NCBI GenBank assembly: GCA_026122225.1 | Contig: JANEZZ010001642.1 | Coordinates: forward strand, 558,001 to 622,000 | Source of the DNA: Heloderma charlesbogerti | Lineage: Eukaryota > Chordata > Lepidosauria > Squamata > Helodermatidae | Length of the DNA: 64,000 nucleotides | Reading direction: 5' to 3' | Part shown: in pieces, positions 13,484 to 24,900 of the stretch | Numbering within the stretch: position 1 is the first letter of the stretch | Layout: each line of letters starts with the position of its first letter | Notes under the pieces: model-generated | What the model was told of the DNA's origin: nothing | Seen by the model: only the letters and a program-made list of their open reading frames with translations | The model's database searches: none | Program-made: the position numbers and the translations under genes

Positions 13484-13681
13484 CATGTCTACATTACAAA
13501 ATAATTTTGTATTGTACTATTTCACTGTCATACCTTCCAAATAATCCTAGGAATTGTATTTGGTGAGGACGCTAAGAATTCTCTGTTAGTATTCCCTAAC
13601 TTTCTTCCCAGAATGTAATCAGTGTTCTCTTGAGATGATGCAATGCATATTAAACCAGTATAAGTCTGTAGTATGGATATG
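13484..13681. repeat. Degenerate MITE-like element
   Basis: The left end GACATGTCTACATTACAAAA and right end TGTAGTATGGATATGTCC are roughly inverted, and the middle CCTAGGAATTGTATTTGGTGAG resembles a known reptile hAT-type MITE as I recall it. The copy is old and the call is tentative. Confidence 0.4.
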
Positions 13682-15530
13682 TCCATGCATATCTTCAGAA
13701 AAAATGAGATGAGAAAATGTGGAGATAAGATAATCTTGGAAAATGAGATTCTTAGAAAATTATATATTTAATGTTGGTGTCTTTTGGATCCTGATCTTAA
13801 TGGGGCAGTTACTGTCATCAACTCCATAAGCCAGGGACCAAACTCTGCTGAAACTCTTGCTCCGGTTCAGCAGTCAGATTTTTCATGGTCCAATCAGGGG
13901 TTCCATGGTTCAGAAGACAGAGCTTTAGACTTGAAAGTGGGAGACTGTGGTGCAAAACAGATACAGCCTTGGGGACAATAAACAAATGTTGTGTCTCTTA
14001 ATCTGAGTCTCCATATATGTAAAATCAGAATAGCGAGGACTGCCCTCACATGCTTATTGCAAGGGTGTTTGAGGGCACACCTGCACTACAGATCCAAACC
14101 AGTTTGAACTTGGTTTAACTGTCATGGGTTTCCCCTCCCCCTCCCCCAAGAAGCGTGGGAATTGTAGACATTTTTTGTGAATGTGCTTTGGATTCTCAAA
14201 TCTGAGATCATCCCGTCATAGAAGGGGTCATGACAGAAAAGTTGGTTTAAATTTGTAACATAAACATGCCCTATAATGAATAGTGAAGCAATCTAAATAA
14301 ATGTAAATGTATACATGATATATTTATATAAATAATAGTTTAAAACAGTGCTTTTCAATCAGGAATTCTTCAGACGCTTATGAGGTGAGAAGCTTCTTCC
14401 TCAATGAGAAGATGAATAATGGCAGATAAGCTACCCTGAGAGATGGCTTTATTTGTCATCTTCTCACCTTCTACCGCAATGTGCCGCCACAGATGTTTTG
14501 AGACACCCAATGTGTATGGGTGTACTCTCAGTTTGTACAAGGTGATGGTGAGGCCCAAAAAGCCTGAGCATTGCTCTGAATGAACTGACTGCTCCCTAGA
14601 AAGGTTCCAGAGTCCTCTGCTGTGTGAAGCACTTCTGTGGCAGGTATGCAAGGAGTTCCTTGGCAGACAGAAACCCCCTCACGTATGAATCGCATGAAGG
14701 AGGCATTATGCGATGACTGGGGAGCAGTGCCACGCTGCTGACCTCACCCCTGATGCTGGGCATGTTGCTGCCCCTGCCCCTTGACATCCTGATTGTGTGG
14801 AAGCCACACAGCTTCTCATGTGTATGCATCTTCATTGCACATGTCCATGATGGCATGTGGAACTTCAGGGGTGAGACTAGCAGTGTTCTGGATGATTGGA
14901 GGGGGGGGTCAGCAGGGTATCACTGGTCCCCAGTAATTGTATGGTGCCCCATTTATGTGTGAACGGCGTCAGAGTCGATGTGGAAAGAGTTTTCCGAAAG
15001 TATATAGTTGAAAACCACTAGATTTAAAAACACCGAAGGTTACAGCCGGTTAACAGCTGGGAGGAGATCTGAAGCCTGGGGAAGAGAATGGGCGATGTCT
15101 GAGTGGAAGGGTGGAGGAGATAGCTGGTTCCCACTCTCCTCAGAGCAACTGTCTGACTTCTTGGCATTGGAACACCCAGAGGACTGATGATTTGAAAAGG
15201 CTGACGGGGTGAGGCGGAGGAGAGTCATTTTGCACCAAAGCTACCATCAGGGTATTCTGCAGGTGGAAGCTGAGGCTACAGTGTATTTGCCCTTGGCATT
15301 GTCAGTTCACTCATCCCTCCAAAAGGCTCAGGGGAAAACAAACCCATCCCCTTCAGTTTTTAATATAATGACCTCATTAGTCATACTTGCTGCACTTCTT
15401 ACTGTGGCTTCTGGAGCACATGTACAGCGTACACTGAGCACCTTCCTCTGTCAGGAGGTGAGCTACAGCACTCTGCTGGCTGCAGTTTCTCATATGTAGT
15501 CTCTCCCTCACCCCCACCCCAGCACTTTTT

Positions 15531-15557
15531 CAACAACAACAACAACAACAACAACAG
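15531..15557. repeat. (CAA)n microsatellite
   Basis: About eight CAA units followed by CAG units, shortly before the LINE tail. Confidence 0.9.
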
Positions 15558-15773
15558 CAGCAGATGTGTGTCTATCTGTCAGCACAATATACCAAGACCA
15601 TGAAATCTAGACACTTGAAACTTGGCATGCATACTAAGGGGTGTGTGCCTCGGGGTTATTTGGTTTTTAAAACACTTAAATGAATTTTAATTAATTTTAA
15701 TGTGTCTCTGTGTTTGAAACTGCAGCACCACTTTCCGTCACTAGGTGGCAGACTTCCCTAGCCAGTACATAAC

Positions 15774-15774
15774 T

Positions 15775-15813
<39 letters not shown>

Positions 15814-17010
15814 TTATTAAATTTATTAATCGCCCATCTGGCTGGTCACCCAGCCACTCTGGGTGATGTACAACATACAATAAAACAGTTTAAAACAATA
15901 CAATTCTACAATAAAAACATTTTCTAAAATACCCTAACCCACCCCAAATGCCTGCCTGAACAACCACGTTTTTAATGCACGACAGAAGCTCATTAAAGAG
16001 GGGGCATGACGGAGTTCCTTAGAGAGGGAGTTCCACAGAGTGGGGGCCACCACAGAAAAGGCCCTCTCCCTCGTCCCCACCAGTCTAGCTGTCCTGGCTG
16101 ATGGGACAGAGAGAAGGCCATCCGAGGCTGATCTTGTTAAGCAGCCTGTCTGGTGCTGCTGGAGGCGCTCCTTAAGATAGGCTGAGCTGGAACCATATAG
16201 GGTTTTAAAGGTCAAAACCAACACCTTGAATTTGGCCCGGAAAACAACTGGTAACCAGTGCAACTCCTTCAGCACTGGAGTGATGTGATCTCGCTGGCAG
16301 CTGCCTTTAATCAGGCGAGCCGCCGCGTTCTGTACTAGCTTCAGTTTCCAAACCATCTTCAAGGGTAACCCCACGTAGAGCGCATTACAGTAGTCTAAAC
16401 GAGAGGAGACCAGGGCATGTACTACCGATGGGAGCAGATGGTCAGGAAGGAAGGGGTGCAGCCGCCGTATCAGATGGAGTTGATACAGCGCTGTCCGGCT
16501 CACAGCTGACACCTGAGCCTCCATGGACAGCTGGGAGTCCAAAATGACCTCCAGGCTGCGGACCTGGTCTTTCAAGGGTAGCCGTACCCCATTCAACACC
16601 AGGTCAACATCCTCTAGCCTCCTCTTGTCTCCCACCAAAAGTATCTTGGTCTTGTCAGGGTTCAGCTTCAGTTTATTCCTCCCCATCCAGCCACTCACCG
16701 TCTTCAGACATTTGGACAGGGATTCTACGACCAACCTTGGTGAAGATTTGAATGAGAGGTAGAGCTGCGTGTCATCCGCATATTGATGACACTGTACCCC
16801 AAACCTCCTGATGATAGCCCCCAGCAGCTTCACATAGATGTTAAATAGCATCGGGGAGAGGATGGAACCCTGTGGCACCCCACAAGTAAGTGGCCACGGG
16901 TCCAAAACCTCCTCTTCCAGTGCTATCCTCTGGTACCTGCCAGAGAGGAAGGACCGGAACCACCGCAATGCAGTTGATACAGTTTGAAGCCAGGTGGGAG
17001 CAGTCTGAAG
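15774..17010 (-). mobile_element. 5'-truncated L2-like LINE with AAAT tail
   Basis: A minus-strand frame of 344 codons (15934-16968) codes the C-terminal part of a non-LTR reverse transcriptase. GVPQGSILSPMLFNIY and QYADDTQLYL are the RT motifs. SSRLDYCNALYVGLP, LVQNAAARL, HITPVLKELHWLPV and APTLWNSL are typical of the L2/CR1-group thumb and tail. The 3' end has a short UTR and an (AAAT)n tail, seen as (ATTT)n at 15774-15813. The 5' break is near 17010. The long open frame suggests a fairly young copy. The L2 versus CR1 clade call is from memory. Confidence 0.85.
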
Positions 17011-17586
17011 TACAAAGTTATATGGCTGCCTCCTCCCCCATGGTTTGGGGAGAGCAGGGGAATTGAGTGGGCAGATCCCTCCCTTAGGAGGCTATAGGGG
17101 TGCACCATGGCAGGGAGTGTGCCAAGGGGTGTCAGCAGCTGTGGCTTCATTCAGATGGGTCAGGCACAATGTGTCCCACTCTACTGTGTAACTTTGCTTT
17201 AAAGCTTTGCCGTATCAAACTAATGACCATTCCGTGTGAAGCTGGGAATGGTTGCTAGTTTTTAAATAAAATACAGTCACAGAGGCTGTAATCTGCAGTG
17301 GAAGACCTGGGAAGGAGAGGCTTCTAAACCCTTCCCCTTCAGAAATCCCACCATTGCAAGCAGCTTTCCTCCTGCCTCCCCACAACAAGGGTTTCTGTCA
17401 TAGTGGGTGGGGGGAAGCTGTTTGGCAGGTGATTTTAGCAGAAAAATCACTGAAGGCGAAAGCTTAACTAGTTCCTCCCTGTACAGGCCTTCTGCCGCTG
17501 CATTCTGTAAAGAACAGGGAAACACTACCTGTGCCTGAACATAATGTGTCTCTGTATCTTTAATCTGTCCTTTTAATTTGGCTGAA

Positions 17587-17990
17587 GGAGCAATCCTATG
17601 GCCACTAGACGCTGTCTAGAGGGCCATAGGATATGCTCATTTCTGGGAACTGACCTCGTAGCCTGGAGCCCGAGGTCAGTTCCCGGAAAACCGACCTCCC
17701 CCCTCACCCGTGCTGCCTCAGAGGCAGCGCAGAGAAGCCCCATCCTCCGTGGTCGGAAGAGGAGCGTGGAGCGACTGAAAAGGGGTGTTTAGGGGGGGCA
17801 TTCCAGGGTGGGGAGAGTGGAGCTGCATGTACGACACTGGATGTGTCGTATGGCAGCTTCCTTTCCTGGTTGCACCCCCTGCTGCTAGACAGCCAAAAAC
17901 AGCTGTCTAGAAAAAATAGCAAGGCAGGAGAGGTGCCTTGCCTTGCTTCTGAGTTTGGAGGCGGCCACCTATCTAGTTAGGATTGTGCCC
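17587..17990. repeat. Tourist-like MITE, long copy
   Basis: The left end (GCAATCCTATGG) and right end (GGATTGTGCCC) match the termini of the short element at 18470-18554. Internal hairpins are CTAGACGCTGTCTAG and CTGACCTCGTAG / CGAGGTCAG. It is the same family as the copies at 20495-20968 and 29215-29605. Confidence 0.7.
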
Positions 17991-18469
17991 TTAATTAATT
18001 AAACAACTAAGCATGCAGTCCTCCGCAATACTGATGGCTGGGGTGGTGGTGTAGGATTGTGTGCTGTTTGCTTTCCATTAATGGAGAGGAGCGCTGCAGA
18101 GAAGCCTCAGCTGCTGCAGAGGCCCCTGCTGTGCCTGGACAGGGGGAAAGCTACACTGGCAGTTCTCCTGCTGGCAATAGCCAGCAGAAAGCTCCAAAGC
18201 AGGGCACTGATGGACCAGGGTGGAGTGGGGTGAAGCTGGCTTTAGGTCCCCTGAATGTTCCCAATCCATGCCTATTAGCTGTCAGTGGGAGAGGTAAATG
18301 TGAATATACAGATATGCCAAGCTGAAAAGATTGGCAAAACTGCCTCCTCTACCTTCTGCCCTAGCCAGCATGAGCTTTCAGGGCTTGGGATGTGGTGGGA
18401 GATCTGCCACTTTGCTCCTCCCTGGCTGTACTTAGGAGTATTCCTTAGAACCAGCAATTTACTCTTTAA

Positions 18470-18554
18470 GGGCGCAATCCTATGCATGTTTAGACAGGGC
18501 AAGCTGGGAGTTGTAGGACTTTTTTCCTGTCTAAACATGCATAGGATTGTGCCC
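18470..18554. repeat. Tourist-like MITE, 85 bp, near-perfect hairpin
   Basis: Terminal arms of 29 bases, beginning GGGCGCAATCCTATGCATG and ending CATGCATAGGATTGTGCCC, differ at one base. The element is flanked by TAA on both sides (18467-18469 and 18555-18557), which fits the 3-bp duplication of PIF/Harbinger elements. Confidence 0.8.
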
Positions 18555-18772
18555 TAAATCTTCAAAGAGGGGGAAATGCCTATTTTCACCACCTTGATAA
18601 TTGGAAGCCAAAGATCATTTAAGTATGTTAATCCATAGACTGGAAGATACAATCCTATGAACATATGCTCAATTCTAGTCTCTTCTCTGATATCTAATAT
18701 AAGAGATCCATTCTAGAGGTCAGAGCTAAATGGAAGGTATATTGATTCCAGTGTTTCTTTCTTTCTCTTCAG

Positions 18773-18962
18773 AGGGCAGCCGTGTCAGCCAAGAGCTCCG
18801 GTACACAAAAGAAAAGCTAGGAGAAGAGTCTCTCTATACATCGCAGATGCTGATACAAACTCCCAAACGGGAAGGAGAAAACATCCTGACCTCAGAAGCC
18901 TTAGGAATGCATCTTGAAGCTGCTCAGGCTGCTAGCAAAGTGCAAGTCTTACTCTATGGAAA
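18773..18962 (+). CDS. PTCH2: PTCH2 exon 3 (start of extracellular domain 1)
   Basis: This 190-nt exon reads [18 protein letters not shown] onward to the split codon of VLLYGK. The acceptor is a tandem AGAG. The first AG leaves two bases that complete a codon with the single base expected from exon 2; using the second AG would break the frame. The donor is AA|GTGAGT. It codes the membrane-proximal helical start of the first extracellular domain. Confidence 0.93.
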
Positions 18963-21900
18963 GTGAGTCTGAAATGGAGGATTTACACAAATAATTATTT
19001 CCTAGTTTGATTAGACTAAGGACCATATAGTCCAGCAACTCCAAGGACCATATAATTCTGTTTCTGTCAGTGGCCAGCCAGGTCATGAAGGATTTGGCCT
19101 TCCCCTGATGTTTGTGCCCAATATATGTTCAGAGGTATACTGCCTCTATATAGGGAAGTTCCATTAAGCTAACACAATACAAATCTTGTATTAGCTAAGG
19201 TGTTTGTATGTCTCTCTCTGGAGATGCCCCTGACTTCCTGATACTCATTGCCTCTGTTTTTTCTCTCAGGTCTTGGGATCTCAACAAAATATGCTACAAG
19301 TCAGGTGTCCCCATAATAGAGAATGGAATGATTGCACGGGTGAGTTGCCAAGGAGTTGCGTGCATCTGCAGAAATAGGGATTGTACTAGTATCCATGGAA
19401 ATGAGGTGGATCAGCTGGGCAGATTCTCTTTGATGGACCTGGACAGCGTAAATAATTCCCTGGGGAGAGGATGTTGGCTGGAGAATGGCGTGGGTCCTGG
19501 AGAGGATCTCTAGGCTGCTGTGGGGACAGGATGGAATCTTTAAAAAAGGATGCTGTCACAAAGGAACAGCTTCCCAAGGTATCCTTCTTGGTTCAGAAAC
19601 CTGGGCATTTCTGCATAGACTGGACATAATTCTTTTTTGCTAGACTCTCACTCTGGTAAAAATCATTCCTGTGTATCTGAGATAAGAGCTAACCATGGGC
19701 TTTTATCTCCCTTCCCACCATGTGATGGGGGAGTTGGAAGATGAAAGCCCATCCTCAGCTGCTTTCAGAAGTGCCTGACCTTTGTTGATAAGGGTGTTTA
19801 GAGAGAGAAAATGAGAGTGACAAGATGTGCTTTACTAGGCTTTAGTGACAGTCGTAGAGAGTTGTAGGGCTAGAATTGTAGAGAGGCTAGTCAGACCTGC
19901 TGTGAAATTAAGTGAGCATTTGGACATGTAGTGGACTGAAGAGAACTGGAAGTATGTGATTTTTCTCATTGACTATTTCTGTTGTCATTCCTAGATGATC
20001 GAGAAGCTCTTTCCCTGTGTTATTGTGACCCCACTGGACTGCTTCTGGGATGGTGCCAAGCTGCAAGGGGGTTCTGCTTACCTTCCGTGAGTACCTACTT
20101 TTCTGGTTCACCTTTCTGCCCCACTGTGATTGGCATTTGGGGACAAGCCTGTGAAGAAAGGAGTCTGCAGTTATTTTAGAATCCAGCAAAGGGACTGCAG
20201 TTTACCAGCTAATGAAGCTGCGGGTTCCATTTCCTAGCTGACCCTGTGCAACTCTGTTAGAGAGATCTGATGTGATTAGCTGTCTCTGCTTTGTTTCCCA
20301 TAGGACAGTCTTATTTGTGATGCAGGTACTGATAAGCATACTACATGTGTCTTTGCAGCCATTTTGATATCTTTTCTCTGAAGACCTCCTGAGCTAATGA
20401 ATTATATATTCCACAGGCTGTGAATTATTATATGATGATGATGCACTTTCCCTAAATGTCCAAAGCACTTCACTTGCATAATCACAATAATGATTAAGAG
20501 AACAATCCTATGGCTCCTAGACAGTGTCTGCAGTGCCATAGGATACTTCGGATTCCTGGATCCAAGTTTGGAGACAGCGCTTCGACTTCGGATCTGGGAA
20601 TCCACACTCTGCCCCCCTTTCCCCTTGCAGCTGGTGCAGAAAGAACCATGCCTGCTGCCTGTCTGAGGTTGGGAATGCAACCTTGGAGAGTGGAGTAAAG
20701 GGGACATTACGATGGGCAGGGAGGAGAGGAGACTGAAGAGGCTGGGATACAAGCTATCCCAAGGCCTCTCCAGCCTTCTCCTCTCCCCATCTGGAACACC
20801 CCGGCTAGACAGGCAAGAAACCCCCATCTAGTGCAAATGCAGAGTGGGAGGTATGGCAGAAGTGATCATTGCCTCCACCACTCCTTCCGCTCTGCACTGG
20901 ATGCTTGTAAGCCTCTGAGTTCAGAAGCCCACAAGCATCAAGGGCAGAGGTCATAGGATTCCACCCTAAATCTGTGAGAGATGACGGTATTGTCCTTGCA
21001 GTATTAAAGGGGACATTACTAAAGGTTGACAGAGTCTTGCCTGAGGCCTCCCAATGTGTTCATGGATAAGCTGAGATTTGAACTGGGAATTCCCAGCTCA
21101 TGCTTTTAATCTCTATTCCTAAACATTGGCTGTGCTAGCTGGGGCTGATGGCAGTTGTAGTCCAACACATCTAGAGAGAAACAGGTTGGGGAAGGCTGCT
21201 CTACAGTATTCGAGTTCTTGTTTGTTAAGCAACATCTAACAAGGAGAAAGGCATCCATCCCAATATGGCAAGAATGCTTGCCTGTGATCACTGTTCAAGC
21301 AGGTGGAAAGTTGAAGGAGGAGTCTTGATAAGGAATGTATATGGGCCTGCCCAAATACATGGTGATACATTTTTTTCATCAAGAATTCTGTTCAACCACA
21401 AAGCCAGAGCTGGATTAACCTATGTGCCTTTAGGGCAGGCTGGCCTGGCCTAGTCAGGCCTCATTACAAAGCATAGTGGATGATGTTGGAGATGGGCCTC
21501 TGCTCCTCTGCAATGGATGGATTTTGAAAAACATTTTGCAGTGTCACCATTTCCCTGTGCAGAGAACCATATGATCTTTGTCGGATATTTGGGTTTCTTC
21601 CTTGGCACCTTTGGGCAAGGTTACTTTCTTTTTCTGGTGCCTCCAAGATAATTACCTGCCTTTTGGTGTGCATTCAACATTATTATTTGTATGGCAAAGC
21701 AGAGATATAGCTGCCAGGTTCTTTGTGAGAGATCCCAGGACAAGGGCTCTAGCCATATCTGGACTGAAGCTTTTCAGTGGCATCTATACTAAAGTGGTTA
21801 ATGTAGCACAGGCAGGAGGGCCCTGTAATACTGCTCTAGAACTGCAGTAAGATTTCAGTATCATCATGATACTACTACAGCTTCACTTCTCTTATATCCC

Positions 21901-24900
21901 ACCAGAACATGGCCAAGGGGGTATTGCTTGCAATGTCACATTAGGGAGGGGGTAGCAGCAAGGCTGTGGGTGGCAACATGACAGCGTCACATCTTCCAGC
22001 CTGCCCCCGAAGGATTGGGAGTAGGTCCACAGGCCTAGCCTTAGCTCTATGCCCCACTTCCAAACCAGAAGAAAACCACTTTTTCTCCCGTCTCTTCCCC
22101 CTCCCCAAGGTTTTCTTTGGCTTTGGGGCCAATTGTTTTGTTTTGTTTTGTTGCTCCCGCTGCCTTGTAATTATGTTTCTATTAAGGTGTACAAAATGGG
22201 AGATGGAGGCGGGGAGAGAGTAAAGATGTGGGGACCAGCCCCTCTGGAGGCACTGGGGGAGGGAGGGCCAGGAACAATAGCCAGCATTCTTTCTGTTTAC
22301 AAGTGTGTTTGTCCATAAGGGGCCCTGGAGACGTATGCTTTGTCAGCAAACGGCAACACCATGTATTCTCATGCTAATGAAACTTTGAAAGCTCCAAGTT
22401 GCCCAACAAATGGAATAGCAGCTTTATTTAGCCTGCTGCTGAGAAAAAGGGGATAGTGAGGGAGGGAGGAGAAAACGGATTTAATAAAAAATTAAAAGAG
22501 GGAGGGATTTCAATATCAAACTGCCAGGAAAAGGAGTTGGAGTGAGGTGCAGTGTTTTGCTTTGGAACTCAGCAGCAGCACAAATCAGAGGTGAGGGGAC
22601 AAGATCTGCTTTCATCCCATTGAGTTTATATTGTATGGTTGCTGGGTGTTATTCACTGAACAAAAAAAGGGAGAGTTGCTCTTAACCCCCGCCCCCCAAA
22701 TAAGAAAGTTTCTTTTTAAACAATTTTGTCATGGTTACATTTTTTGAGACTTTTGAGGGCCCACGGTAAAACTGTCTTCTCAAGCTTCATTTTAAAAACC
22801 AACAACAACATATGAGGGATGGGGCTTTAAGCACACACTTTTTATAACTGCTCAGTGTCTGGCGCAACCAGGGCAGCTGGCAAGGAAGTCAGGGTTTTCT
22901 TGCTCATTCCGGACCCTTCTATAAAAAAAATACTCCGTGCCATGTCCTTGCTCCCTTACTTTCTACACCTAGCCTCTTGGGTTGGGTGTTTATTAATAAT
23001 GTGTCTCATATCTCCTCACCCCTCAAAAAATTCACACACAGATCCCAAAGTTTTGCTTGTGAGTGGCTGGAATGGGGGAGTATTTTCCTCAGGTCCAGCT
23101 TTCGCTTCAGTTCAGCTGAGGGTCTCTCTTTCTCCCCCTCCTTCCTTTAATGCAAAGGGAGCGAAAACTTGGGAGAACAAAGGGCAGCAATCTATGGAAA
23201 AACAAAAGGGCCCGACTTGGCTCAGTGAAGCAAGAAACAGCAGATAAAAGAAGCTCTCTTTGGGAGCAGGGGCAGGGCTGTTTGGAATGTGGGAATTGGG
23301 CAAGAAGGAACCTTCTTGGAATCTGGGGTTTCATGAATGATTGGAGAGGGATTCTGCCCTGAACATGACAAGACTTTCTCTGCCTGAGCTTCTTTTCCCC
23401 ATCTTGGAATTTTGCTTTTTCCTTTTGTCTAAAAAAGAAAGCAGAAAGCAAACCCTAGCCTTTGCTTCACAATTCCTGTTGAAAGATAAAAAGTTGCAGC
23501 TCCTTTCTTCATCCCAGTCACTCTTCCTTTCAGTCCTCACATTTTTAACTTGTTTGGTTACGAAATAAACCTGAGCGAAGAAAGAAAATCCCTAAAGACT
23601 CACTAACACTCATTAGAAAGAACACCCAGCAGAGTCTGGGAGACAAACTTCACTCATCAAAGCCCTTGGGAATTTAACAGGCATTGGGGGTAGAGTCTGT
23701 AGAACCTCAGGCCCTGATTCTGAATGGATAGGGAGTAAGTCAAAGAGCATTTTGTTCTGTAGACCTCATTTAGCAGTACTGGACAAGTCCACCTGCGTGA
23801 AGTTGCCAACTTGTATGACAAAAAGTTAACTCCTGTGACTTTAACAACTTCCTGCTGTGCAACTATTAATCAGGAGCAAAATCTCCCATTACAATGACAA
23901 AATGAAGGTGTAAAATCATACTTGTCACCCTGTCGTATAGCTATTACAGACACAGAAACTCAGGCATTGGTTACTCCCAGGATTGTATGAACAGGACAGT
24001 CTCTGCCCCCATCCATTGGAAAGAGATGCAAAGAAGACCCTTTACTTTAAGGTTGTCAGGGCCATAACAAGGCACTGAAGGAGGCTACAATTGCTGTGCC
24101 ACTTCCCTCTGCATGCCAGTAGGATGCACCTATTGCCCCACAGCTGGTAGGGGGTGAGAGCACCCGCGGAGAGGAACAGTGGTTGCAGCCTCAGTGTCTA
24201 AGAGCATTTAAAGGTGTGGGCAGCACCTCCTGTTGGAAAGAGGCTTCAACCATCTTGGAAAGAGGCTGCCTGAAAGGCAGTAGAGAGAAGGAGTTGTTGG
24301 ACATGATCAGACCTGAAATAAGATGCAGGGATTTCCTTGGATTGTAGCTACCATCTTGGCCTTGGAGAGTGAAAATGAAACACAAAATTTAGACCATCTA
24401 CAGTGTCCTGGCTGCTTAATGTTCCTCACAGGCAATTTGTGCCCTGTGAAATTTCCAAGGCTGACTCACGCTTGCCAGCAGGCGCTAATCTAGGTAAATT
24501 ACTTTAATCAATTGTTCTCTCTCAGACCAGGAAGGGGAAAAGTTTGCCTATTCAGGGATGAATTCACTATCATCAGATATCCTTTAAGTGCAGAAAATAT
24601 TCCTTTTTTTCCTAAACTGTATTTATATCAGTCACTTCTGCCAACATTTCCTGTCTCAGTGGCTCTTCTTCCCTTGTCCCGAACACCTGTTCTGGTGGAT
24701 TACTGACCATTTTACACATTATAAGGTCAAGCGACACTGTCAGTGACACTGGAGAGGGATCAAAGAACTGAGTTGTCACCTGGGCCTAATCAGCCTGTGG
24801 AACATACTGCCTCAGGATGTGGATGAGCAGAATTTGGAGTGATCTGGAGAGAGGAGAGGAATAAGGCCTTTCTATGGGGGATGGAGAAACTCCAGATCTA

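Larger units (their letters stand above)
9955..15773. other. PTCH2 intron 2, possible regulatory DNA
   Basis: Apart from a degenerate MITE and two microsatellites it is non-coding. The stretch 10480-10830 is moderately GC-rich, repeat-free and contains TAATTATG and a GLI-like TGGGTGGCC (10564-10572). Another TGGGTGGCC is at 12565-12573. No PTCH2 exon 1 or 2 was seen. Confidence 0.4.

Noticed and set aside
14090..14240. Possible MITE remnant around ATCCAAACCAGTTTGAAC
   Set aside because: Resemblance to a reptile repeat is vague and no inverted ends are clear.
15209..15499. Frame containing a signal-peptide-like MTSLVILAALLTVASGAH
   Set aside because: The hydrophobic start is suggestive, but the frame is short, has no splice partner and no similarity I recognise; it is not PTCH2 exon 1 or 2.
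20402..20827. 141-codon open frame on the - strand
   Set aside because: It falls mostly within a diverged Tourist-like MITE.
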